Below are positions 1-6,640 of a DNA stretch of 7,155 nucleotides, one piece after another (positions within the stretch are counted from its first letter, which is position 1; each line of letters opens with the position of its first letter). The translations under genes and the position numbers were made by a program. This DNA is from Planctomycetota bacterium. GTDB taxonomy: Bacteria; Planctomycetota; Phycisphaerae; WQYP01. The notes below the pieces were generated by a model. It saw only the letters and a list, made by a program, of their open reading frames with translations, was not told the DNA's origin and made no database searches. The stretch spans positions 1 to 7,155 of the forward strand of contig JAJZGH010000240.1 in assembly GCA_021798635.1 (NCBI GenBank), in the 5' to 3' direction.

Positions 1-3000
1 GCGAGGTTTTTGGCGGTGGCGGCGGCGGTGGTGATGGTGGTGGTGGCGGCGGTGACGTTACCCCGAGGGGGTTCGGCGCCTTCGGAGGTTTGGGCGGCAT
101 CGTTGGCAGCAATTTTGCCGCGGGCAGATTCTTTGGTGGTGGTGGAGCGGGTGGCACGGGCTCTTCAGGTTGCGGCGGCGGCGGTGGCGGGGGTGGATGG
201 GCAAACGCTCTGAATGCTTCCGTCACGTTAGTCGGCGGTACCGGCGTTGGCTTCGGCGGTAATGGCGGCAATGGCGGCCCCCTAATCGTGAACAGTGGCG
301 CCGGCACGAGTGGTTCCACCTTCCATACCTCGGGCAGCTTCAACCTTGGTGCTGGTGGAACGATGCAACTTTTTGACAACATCACCACTGGCGCGGGGCA
401 AAATATTCAAAGTGAACTGTTGCTGGAAAACAACGTTACGTTGACTGATGCCAGTTCTGCCGGCATTGCGGTTGCGTTGGTCACATCGCCCAGCGCCAGC
501 AATAATCTTTCCATCCTGGAAACCGGTGTCGGATCTGTGGCGCTGAATGGCAACCTGGGCACCTCGGCCGCACGCCTTGGGCAAGTCGCCATTTCCGACA
601 GCACCGGCGGCGTTTCGATTGCCGGTTCCGGCAGCTACACGTCAAATGGCATTTCCATTACTGGCGCTGCCACCCTAACCGGCTCCGCGGTGCCAATAAA
701 TGATGACAGCTCCAGCGGCATTGCTTTTAACAACAGCATTACAGGGGCCAGTACCGCGCTGAATATTACCGAGAGCGGAAGTGGGAATGTACATTTGGGC
801 GGCAATTTATCGACCCAATCATTGTCCGTGACGGGCAACACCATTCTCGGCGCTGGTGCTGCTACCTTTTCCACATCGCGGGGGATGACTTTTGGCGATA
901 TCACCCTCGGCGCAACCACAAGCCTGACGGATACCGGCACGTCGGGAAGTGGAATCACACTTGGCGCGGTTACCGGTCTGGCGAAGTCACTTCTTATAAC
1001 GGAGAGCGGAACCGCGGCAAGCATCACCCTGAATGGCAATATCTCAGGGGTGAATAATCTTAAGACGCAAGGATCAGCCATTTTGGGTTCCGGCGTTGTG
1101 GCCGTTTCCACGGTCGGCGGCCAGAATTATGCCACGTCGCTGCAGATCGACGGATCAACCTCGCTTACCGACGCAAGCGCCGCAGGCATCTCCATTGCCG
1201 AACTTGTCAACAGTGCGAACGCAAATCTAACGATTGATGAATCCGGCACCGGAAACGTTTTCCTTCCGACATCCACATCCACCAGCACAACGCTTAAGTC
1301 GCTTACGGTCACCGGCAGTACCATTTTTACCGGCGCCGGTTCGACCAGCGCCACCGCCGGAGCAATCATCACCACCGCCGGTCAAACATATAACTCGCTC
1401 ATAAATCTCTCCGGCCAATTTGTGACGTTGCAAGATAGCGGCGCATCGGGCATCTCGATCAATGCGGTCATCGGCAACGCCGCGAGTGGTTTAACGCTTG
1501 ATGAAACCAGCTCGGGACCGATAAGCCTTAATGGAATTATTGGCGCTACTCAGTCGATCGGGTTCCTGCTGCTTCCCATCCAGCCTACGCTCGGTTCGCT
1601 AACCGTTGACGACACGAGTGGCACCATCAACATATTTACACCCATCATCAACGCCGGTATTGTGAACATGAGCAGCGGCAATGCGAGTGGCCCCTTCGTC
1701 CATCATGTCAATAATGGCGTTGCCGTAATTTATGCGCCGGTGCAAAGCTACACGGCCAATGGAACAAATGCAGCGTTGAACTTTCAAAGTCAGGATATCG
1801 AGCTCCGGGGTACAAGCTACGTCACTCCGGCGACGAGTATCGCGCTCAAACAGTCCGCGAGTATCTCGGATGCTGATCTCCCCAATTTTCTTTCCAGCGC
1901 ATTGTCGCTTACATCGTTGCATGGCAACATCGTGCTCAACGGTGGCAGCGATTTGCCGACCGGTACAGCGCTGACGGCCGCGGCGGATGGCGGATATCTG
2001 ACGCTCGGGGCCACCTCGCCCGTATCGCTCGCCAGCCTGACGGCCAGTGCCGATACAACCATCAATCTGAATAATTCCATATCGACGACTTCCGGCCAAA
2101 CCTATTACTCCACCGGCAACACGGCGGGTACTATTTCGGTGCCTTCGTCTTCCATCGTAACCCTTGCGGATGCAAGCTCCGTCGGCATTACCCTTAATGG
2201 TGCCGTCACCACCCCGGCGAGCCAGCCCGGTTCGCTGATTATCACCGAGACCGGAAGTGGGCAGGTGGCTGTCAACGCAGCGGTCGGCACCAGCGCCGAT
2301 CCACTCACGGATTTTGCCGTGAGTTCGTCAACCGGTGGCGTCACCCTGAATGGCACTAATGTATACACCAATAACAGTCAATCCTATACGGGTTCGCTGG
2401 CAGTGGGTGCCAATCTGCTTTTAGATTCCGGAAGCAGTACCGCCGGCACCGTCACTTTCCATTCGCCGGTTACCACGGGTGCCAATAATCTCTCGGTGGT
2501 GGCGGGAACTATTAATTTTGACAGCACCGGGGTCACCGGAACGGGCACCCAAAGTTACACCGGCACTTCACAGTTCGGCACCGCCAATACGCTCAGCGGT
2601 GCAGGCGCGCTTTTTAATGGCACGCTTTCGTCGGCGAATGCGTCGAATCTTACAATTAATACGACCGGCAATGCGACATTTGAAGGCGGCAGCCCGCAGT
2701 TGATCAGTGGTGGCTTGGGAACATTAAGCGTGACCTCGGCGGGAATTATTCGCGTTGCCGGTAATATCGCTGCCGATACGCTCAGCCTTACCAGCAGCAG
2801 TGCCAATGGGACTTCGCCCGCCACGGACGCCATCACAGTTGGCGGATCGAGTCCATTTTTCGTGGCCGCGGATCAACAAAGCTATTTGACCACAAATGCG
2901 CTCGGCAGTGTCGATTTGCAGGGAACGGCCAATTTTACGGGCTACCCGGCCACGCTGTCAGGGGGATTCTTTCTCGGGCTTCTCAGCAACGCTTTGCCGA

Positions 3001-5957
3001 CGAGTTTCTCGGTGTCGCAGGCTTCACCCATCGCCGATGCCAATCTCCCCAGGCTTGATCAGTTCGTCACCGATGTTTTTAGCATAGTGACGCCGGCCAG
3101 CAATCTAAATCAAATGCCTTACAACATTACCTATACGGGGGCTACCACCGCCACGTCACCGGCCATCTCAGTCTCTGGCCAGAATGATGTGGCGGGGTCG
3201 GATCTCTCCCTCCAGGCCGCTGGCAGCGAGATTTCGCTCGGCTCGAGCGGCAGCTCCCTGACGCTTGGCTCGCTTTCCATTAACGGTATTGTCAATCTTG
3301 CCGGTACGATTATCACCAATGGCACCTCGACGAATTCTCAGTCGTACACCGGCACTTTAGTATTAAATGGTGGCTTGGTCACTCTGCAAAACACCGGCCG
3401 CGGCGCGGTGAGCATTTTTGCCGACATCACACCGGGAACCTCATCGCAACTTGAAGTGATTGACAGCGGCGGGGGTATTATTAATTTTCTTAACGCTGTT
3501 GGCACCACACTCAACCCCCTCGGTTCGCTGACCGTCGACGCAACCAATGGGTCGAGCCTGAATATCGCGGGCGGGTCGATCACAACCGATGGTGGCCAAA
3601 CCTATACCGGGCTCGTTACCTTGGGCGGTAACACCACCCTGATCGACACCGGGCTGTCCGGGGCGGGCATCAATATTGCCGGCCCACTGACGGGCACGGC
3701 GTATTCGCTGGCTGTTGATGAAACCGGCAGCGGCATTCCCGTTTCGCTCGGTTCCGCCAATCAAACGATTGCCGTCCGAACGCTGAGTGTCTCAACCGAC
3801 CCCGGCACGATCAACCTGAACGGGGGAAACATTGCGACCACCAACACGCAGATCATCAACGGCCATACCGTTGCGGGGCAATACTACGCCGGAACATTAA
3901 ATGTGCTTGCCCCCACCACGCTTTCCGATTCTTCGGGTGCCCCATTTAGCTTTGCCGGCATTGAAGGCCCCTCGGTGTTAACGATTCAAGCCCCGTCGGA
4001 TGCGGTTGACTTGACGACGCCCATCAATCCCGGGGGAATTAATATTACCGGCAGCGCGATCAGTATTCCGAGCGGCAATGCCATTACGACGTCCCTGGGC
4101 CAGGTTTTAAACGGCCCGATCAACCTGAATGGCAATACCACTTTGAGCGATGCCGGTTTGGCCGGAAGTACGGGAATTCAACTTCTCAGCGCCATCAGCG
4201 CTCCCGGCGATACCCTCACGCTGAATCAGGGCGGGGGCGTATCGGCCGTGATCGGCAATGGGCCTGCGACGGAATTTAATCTTGGCGGCCTGAATATTTC
4301 CCAAGGCAATATTCTCACGCGTCTCGGCACACTGGTATTAAATAATCCCATCAATAATGCCGGTGATCTGACCCTGCTGGATTCACTGCTGTATACCAAT
4401 AATGGTGGCACGCTGACACTGGCTGGCAAAATAGATATGGAAGGTAATAGTATTCTGACGGCCGAGCCTGCGGGCGGCGCCTTTTCGGCCGATGTTGTAT
4501 CCAATGCCACCATCGGCTCAATCAATGATGTTGGCGGCGTCACCATCGAAGGGGACAACGTCACAATCAACGGCAGCATTCATGCCGTCGGCCAGGTGCT
4601 TCTGCAAGATAACAACACGCTGATGATCGGGCCATTCGGCCTCGCCAACGGCGATTTCCGCCCCACTTCGCTTCTGCTCATCAACAACAACATCAGCGGC
4701 GGCAGCGTACTTCTCAATCCGGATTCACCGGTTGTGCCCGGCCTTGGAATTGCCGTGCCGGATGCGGCAACAATTGTATCGCCGGGGGGCCAGTCGGTTT
4801 CCATTACCGGCGGCACCGTAACCATGGGTCGCGATCAAAAGTGGACGAGCCTCGGTAATTTAACGATTTCCGGGTCTACGGTATCGCTGGGCGATCTCAA
4901 CGTTTTAGGCAATCTGGTCGTTACTGCCCCCACGATCAACATGCTGACGCGCAGCTTTGGCTCGCTTTTGATCCCGGGCGGTCTTCATGCCAATTCCATC
5001 ACCAAGCCGGATGGGGTGGATGTCGTTGCCGGCAACATACTGTTCTCGAGCAGCCCAATAGCGCTGCCCACCGCGGCCCCCGGTGGACCGCCGTTCCCGC
5101 AATTTGCCACGCCATCCGGGGGCGGCATCGTACCGGGCTATACAATCCATATTTTCGGCGCGGCAACCGGCGGCCTAACGGCCGCCGATCTGTATTCCAC
5201 GGTGCTTTCACCGGGGATTACCGCGACGCAGAAATATTATCTTGACCTCCAGGCGTCGGGGCCGGTAAGCACCAATGTATTTGATACCTTTACCACGATT
5301 TCGACGCCGCAAATTCCGCAGGTGCGTGCACTCGTCACGCTGTCATCATCGCAGCGGCAGGTTCTGCGGGCTGCCGGCATCAATGCCCGCAATCCGTCGC
5401 TCAATGAACTGCTGGCGTTAAGCGATGGGCAGGCGGTTTTCAATGATATTCCCGCGTCGGACGGGCTGCTCATTGAGCGCCCATCGCTCATCGATTATTA
5501 CGTCACCACATCTCGCTTGCCGTATCACCGCACGCTGGCATTTATCGCATCTTACAAGGCGATTTTCCTCTCGCCGGTCTTAAATCCAAAAACGCACCAG
5601 CCCGTGCGTGATAAGAGCGGCCGCATCGAATATCACTCCCTCCGAAATAAGATTCACGATCAGCTTCGTCTGGCGTGGAACCGCTATCACCAAAGGTTCA
5701 CCACATCCAAAAAGGGCCATGCAACCGCGGCAGGGTTCCGTAAGTATCTGCTGACGAACCCGGCAGAAAAAACGGCTGCGACAGACCTTCGCAATCTCTC
5801 GCGGCTTATCTATCAGGCGCACGAGCTGGGGCTAAGCCAAAAAGAATTGCGGCTTTCAACCAGCACAATTCTGGCGGAGCTAAGCCCGGAAGCGCTTTCA
5901 AGCCGCCAGTTTGAGCGCGTGGTATTGGGCCCAAAGGTTATGCTGGTGACGAAATAG
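1..5957 (+). CDS. Giant filamentous-haemagglutinin-like repeat surface protein, 5' partial
   Basis: The frame is open from the first complete codon (position 3) to a TAG at 5955-5957, giving 1,984 residues with the N-terminus missing. A TTG at 90 could be read as a start, but it sits inside continuous Gly-rich coding sequence with no ribosome-binding site, so the gene most likely begins upstream. Order of regions: Gly-rich leader (to about 300); roughly 14 degenerate Thr/Ser/Gly/Asn-rich modules of often 85-95 residues (about 390-4450); a less regular beta-rich part (about 4450-5060); a Pro/Gly linker near 5080-5130; then a basic, probably helical tail to the stop. On reading I found one cysteine (codon 171-173) and about eight lysines before the tail. 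Such composition is typical of secreted beta-helix adhesins of the filamentous haemagglutinin/two-partner type; adhesion or matrix function is inference. No signal peptide, secretion domain, autotransporter barrel, LPXTG or PEP-CTERM motif is visible, although the first two could lie upstream. Confidence 0.85.
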   Translation, partial: EVFGGGGGGGDGGGGGGDVTPRGFGAFGGLGGIVGSNFAAGRFFGGGGAGGTGSSGCGGGGGGGGWANALNASVTLVGGTGVGFGGNGGNGGPLIVNSGAGTSGSTFHTSGSFNLGAGGTMQLFDNITTGAGQNIQSELLLENNVTLTDASSAGIAVALVTSPSASNNLSILETGVGSVALNGNLGTSAARLGQVAISDSTGGVSIAGSGSYTSNGISITGAATLTGSAVPINDDSSSGIAFNNSITGASTALNITESGSGNVHLGGNLSTQSLSVTGNTILGAGAATFSTSRGMTFGDITLGATTSLTDTGTSGSGITLGAVTGLAKSLLITESGTAASITLNGNISGVNNLKTQGSAILGSGVVAVSTVGGQNYATSLQIDGSTSLTDASAAGISIAELVNSANANLTIDESGTGNVFLPTSTSTSTTLKSLTVTGSTIFTGAGSTSATAGAIITTAGQTYNSLINLSGQFVTLQDSGASGISINAVIGNAASGLTLDETSSGPISLNGIIGATQSIGFLLLPIQPTLGSLTVDDTSGTINIFTPIINAGIVNMSSGNASGPFVHHVNNGVAVIYAPVQSYTANGTNAALNFQSQDIELRGTSYVTPATSIALKQSASISDADLPNFLSSALSLTSLHGNIVLNGGSDLPTGTALTAAADGGYLTLGATSPVSLASLTASADTTINLNNSISTTSGQTYYSTGNTAGTISVPSSSIVTLADASSVGITLNGAVTTPASQPGSLIITETGSGQVAVNAAVGTSADPLTDFAVSSSTGGVTLNGTNVYTNNSQSYTGSLAVGANLLLDSGSSTAGTVTFHSPVTTGANNLSVVAGTINFDSTGVTGTGTQSYTGTSQFGTANTLSGAGALFNGTLSSANASNLTINTTGNATFEGGSPQLISGGLGTLSVTSAGIIRVAGNIAADTLSLTSSSANGTSPATDAITVGGSSPFFVAADQQSYLTTNALGSVDLQGTANFTGYPATLSGGFFLGLLSNALPTSFSVSQASPIADANLPRLDQFVTDVFSIVTPASNLNQMPYNITYTGATTATSPAISVSGQNDVAGSDLSLQAAGSEISLGSSGSSLTLGSLSINGIVNLAGTIITNGTSTNSQSYTGTLVLNGGLVTLQNTGRGAVSIFADITPGTSSQLEVIDSGGGIINFLNAVGTTLNPLGSLTVDATNGSSLNIAGGSITTDGGQTYTGLVTLGGNTTLIDTGLSGAGINIAGPLTGTAYSLAVDETGSGIPVSLGSANQTIAVRTLSVSTDPGTINLNGGNIATTNTQIINGHTVAGQYYAGTLNVLAPTTLSDSSGAPFSFAGIEGPSVLTIQAPSDAVDLTTPINPGGINITGSAISIPSGNAITTSLGQVLNGPINLNGNTTLSDAGLAGSTGIQLLSAISAPGDTLTLNQGGGVSAVIGNGPATEFNLGGLNISQGNILTRLGTLVLNNPINNAGDLTLLDSLLYTNNGGTLTLAGKIDMEGNSILTAEPAGGAFSADVVSNATIGSINDVGGVTIEGDNVTINGSIHAVGQVLLQDNNTLMIGPFGLANGDFRPTSLLLINNNISGGSVLLNPDSPVVPGLGIAVPDAATIVSPGGQSVSITGGTVTMGRDQKWTSLGNLTISGSTVSLGDLNVLGNLVVTAPTINMLTRSFGSLLIPGGLHANSITKPDGVDVVAGNILFSSSPIALPTAAPGGPPFPQFATPSGGGIVPGYTIHIFGAATGGLTAADLYSTVLSPGITATQKYYLDLQASGPVSTNVFDTFTTISTPQIPQVRALVTLSSSQRQVLRAAGINARNPSLNELLALSDGQAVFNDIPASDGLLIERPSLIDYYVTTSRLPYHRTLAFIASYKAIFLSPVLNPKTHQPVRDKSGRIEYHSLRNKIHDQLRLAWNRYHQRFTTSKKGHATAAGFRKYLLTNPAEKTAATDLRNLSRLIYQAHELGLSQKELRLSTSTILAELSPEALSSRQFERVVLGPKVMLVTK
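12..197 (+). repeat. Glycine-codon low-complexity tract (poly-Gly leader)
   Basis: Within the giant gene, GGN codons form runs at 12-53 (seven Gly, Asp, six Gly) and 174-197 (eight Gly after the protein's only cysteine), with other Gly-rich segments between. The DNA is a near-tandem GGT/GGC trinucleotide array. Such tracts are common near the N-terminal part of large haemagglutinin-like proteins as flexible spacers. Codon-length slippage would change the length of the spacer without breaking the frame. The mixed GGT/GGC/GGG/GGA codon use suggests that the peptide, not the DNA, is what is kept. Confidence 0.8.
1833..1883 (+). repeat. Second module type, copy A (T-S-x4-Q ... D-A-D-L-P)
   Basis: Inside the giant protein this segment reads TSIALKQSASISDADLP. 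It has the pattern T-S-x(4)-Q-x(5)-D-A-[DN]-L-P, also seen at 3000-3050, and does not match the common module. It lies 42 codons after a diverged Q-S-Y anchor (Gln codon at 1743) and is followed by a hydrophobic, possibly helical stretch. It therefore belongs to a longer insertion-type module in place of the usual E-[ST]-G-S-G half. Confidence 0.6.
3000..3050 (+). repeat. Second module type, copy B (T-S-x4-Q ... D-A-N-L-P)
   Basis: This segment reads TSFSVSQASPIADANLP and matches the copy at 1833-1883 with the same 12-codon spacing from the Thr to the Asp of D-A-[DN]-L-P. As in the other copy, a Q-S-Y anchor lies upstream (Gln codon at 2877, 53 codons before the Asp) and a hydrophobic stretch follows (residues LDQFVTDVFSIV). 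The two copies are 1,167 bases apart with several ordinary modules between them. Confidence 0.6.
5478..5957 (+). other. Basic, likely helical C-terminal domain of the giant protein
   Basis: The last 159 residues differ sharply from the rest. By hand count they hold 11 Lys and 15 Arg against about 11 acidic residues, whereas the preceding roughly 1,800 residues hold only about eight Lys. Visible segments are a Tyr/Arg-rich start (IDYYVTTSRLPYHRT), a region rich in Arg, His, Trp and Tyr (LRLAWNRYHQRF), and helix-favouring stretches near the end (LRNLSRLIYQAHELGLSQKEL). The terminus, VLGPKVMLVTK, lacks the final aromatic residue and alternating pattern of an outer-membrane beta-barrel. I do not recognise the domain. 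An anchor, a secretion signal or a partner-binding domain is possible; none is shown. Confidence 0.55.
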
Positions 5958-6065
5958 CAGCCTTGGGGCATTTCTTCGAAGGGTGGATGGCTGGTTGTAG
6001 GCCTTGGATCGGCCCATGGAGAATTGGACCAGCGCATTGGCGCCATGAACCCTCGGAGAATAGTC

Positions 6066-6071
6066 AGGAGG
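6066..6071 (+). promoter_or_regulatory. Shine-Dalgarno of the DoxX-like gene
   Basis: AGGAGG stands seven bases before the ATG at 6079, a near-perfect match to the 16S rRNA anti-Shine-Dalgarno sequence. It fixes the start of the DoxX-like gene. I see no convincing -35/-10 promoter or rho-independent terminator in the 121 bases between the giant gene and this site, so readthrough from upstream remains possible. Confidence 0.85.
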
Positions 6072-6078
6072 AAAATTT

Positions 6079-6510
6079 ATGTCGGCGGATACCAACGTTA
6101 AGTCCATTTCAAAAATAGCGAAGTGGGCAGGCCGCATCATCAGCGCCGTGCCGGTGCTATTGATGGGTTTAGGCGGACTGGTCGTGCTGATTCATCCGGC
6201 ATTGATGGTTAAAACATTTAATGCGCTCGGATATGCAAGCACGCTGGTGCGGCCCATCGCACTGGTTGAACTGGCCTGTGTGGTTGTTTACCTGGTGCCA
6301 AGAACCAATATTCTCGGCGCGATATTACTTACCGGTTATCTCGGCGGGGCGACGGCAAGCCATGTTCGCGCTGGCCAACCGTTTTACCTGCCGATAGCGG
6401 TGGGAGTGCTGGTTTGGCTGGGCCTCTATCTGCGCGACTTAAACGTGCGCGCGCTGATTCCATGGCGAAATCGCACGCCTGCCGGTTTGCCGGAGCCGGG
6501 GCACGACTGA
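6079..6510 (+). CDS. DoxX-like (DoxX_2 type) four-helix membrane protein
   Basis: The 143-residue product has a short hydrophilic N-terminus and four hydrophobic segments at about residues 18-38, 53-73, 77-95 and 102-118, followed by a polar tail (residues 119-143). The size, the four-helix layout, Glu64 in the second helix and the stretch GYLGGATASHVRAGQP (residues 86-101) match the DoxX-like family of small inner-membrane proteins. Family members have been linked to quinone- or redox-related roles, but most, including this one, have no assigned reaction. The start is fixed by the AGGAGG site seven bases upstream. The gene follows the giant protein gene on the same strand after 121 non-coding bases that hold only a short direct repeat (GCCTTGG at 5960 and 6001). 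A further ribosome-binding site and ATG follow 28 bases after its stop, so it may once have been part of a longer operon. No direct functional link to the giant protein can be read from the sequence. Confidence 0.85.
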   Translation: MSADTNVKSISKIAKWAGRIISAVPVLLMGLGGLVVLIHPALMVKTFNALGYASTLVRPIALVELACVVVYLVPRTNILGAILLTGYLGGATASHVRAGQPFYLPIAVGVLVWLGLYLRDLNVRALIPWRNRTPAGLPEPGHD

Positions 6511-6525
6511 TTTGAATCGTTGGTT

Positions 6526-6640
6526 TAAGGAGTGGCCCATGCAGGTTTATCCCCATTTATGCCGGAGTTTATCCATCAAAAACGATAAAACCCTTGCTGT
6601 GCAAGGGTTTGGCTCACTTTTCACTTTCCCGTTACTGTGA
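6526..6640 (+). pseudogene. Probable truncated gene start (SD + ATG) interrupted by the IS
   Basis: TAAGGAG (6526-6532) stands six bases before an ATG at 6539, and this ATG is 28 bases after the DoxX-like stop, which is normal spacing for the next gene of an operon. The frame runs only 33 codons, to TGA at 6638-6640. All but its first few codons overlap the sequence beyond the transposase stop, including the hairpin at 6588-6610. The simplest reading is that a third gene began here and an insertion sequence entered within about its first four codons, so the remaining codons are IS sequence read by chance. The alternative is a genuine 33-residue peptide. No function can be given, because too little of the original gene remains. 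Confidence 0.4.
6588..6610 (-). terminator. Perfect 10-bp hairpin after the transposase stop
   Basis: AAACCCTTGC and GCAAGGGTTT pair perfectly around a three-base loop. Read on the minus strand, the stem is followed by a T and then a T-rich stretch (ATCGTTTTTG), and it begins 21 bases past the transposase TAA. This fits a rho-independent terminator for the transposase. On the + strand the only T run belongs to the stem, so termination in that direction would be weaker. It may instead, or also, be a subterminal structure of the IS end. Confidence 0.6.

Larger units (their letters stand above)
396..4230 (+). repeat. Degenerate beta-solenoid module array in the giant protein
   Basis: A recurring protein pattern is visible. 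It begins with G/S-Q-x-Y, then a strand-rich block ending in a 'T-L-x-D-[TSA]-x-x-[AS]-G-I-x-[IL]' motif, then 'L-x-[IVL]-x-E-[ST]-G-S-G-x-[VI]-x-[LV]-N-G', then 'L-x-S-L-T-V' and a short spacer. Clear Q-x-Y anchors have their Gln codons at 1122, 1383, 2097, 2379, 2550, 3339, 3597 and 3879. More diverged copies start near 399, 633, 1743, 2877 and 4101. Neighbouring anchors are often 258-285 bases (86-95 residues) apart. The modules are alike in protein but poorly conserved in DNA; the longest shared stretch I noticed is 12 bases (2094-2105 and 3594-3605). This implies old duplication under protein-level selection. The alternating hydrophobic/polar pattern fits a right-handed beta-helix, which is inference. 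Confidence 0.75.

Noticed and set aside
10..213. A 67-codon + frame rich in Ala/Val at the left edge
   Set aside because: It is the Gly-codon tract read in another frame (GGC/GGT becoming GCG/GTG). The glycine frame continues for thousands of bases, this one does not.
2479..3087. Two short Arg-rich + frames (2479-2703 and 2896-3087)
   Set aside because: Both are shadows within the giant gene, with no ribosome-binding site and random-looking composition.
396..4450. CRISPR or tandem DNA repeat array
   Set aside because: The periodicity is at the protein level only; repeated units are not conserved in DNA and have no spacer structure.
282..5822. Many minus-strand open frames of 65-166 codons opposite the giant gene
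   Set aside because: They lie wholly inside a strong + frame, overlap one another in different frames, lack ribosome-binding sites and have no recognisable domains. They arise from the biased Thr/Ser/Gly codon use of the repeats.
5958..6078. Possible terminator or regulatory RNA between the giant gene and the DoxX-like gene
   Set aside because: Only a 7-base direct repeat (GCCTTGG) and a short GGCGCC palindrome are visible. There is no stem followed by a T run and no known riboswitch pattern.
5813..6140. Minus-strand frames across the gap between the giant gene and the DoxX-like gene
   Set aside because: They overlap both ends of well-supported + genes and show no domain or ribosome-binding site.
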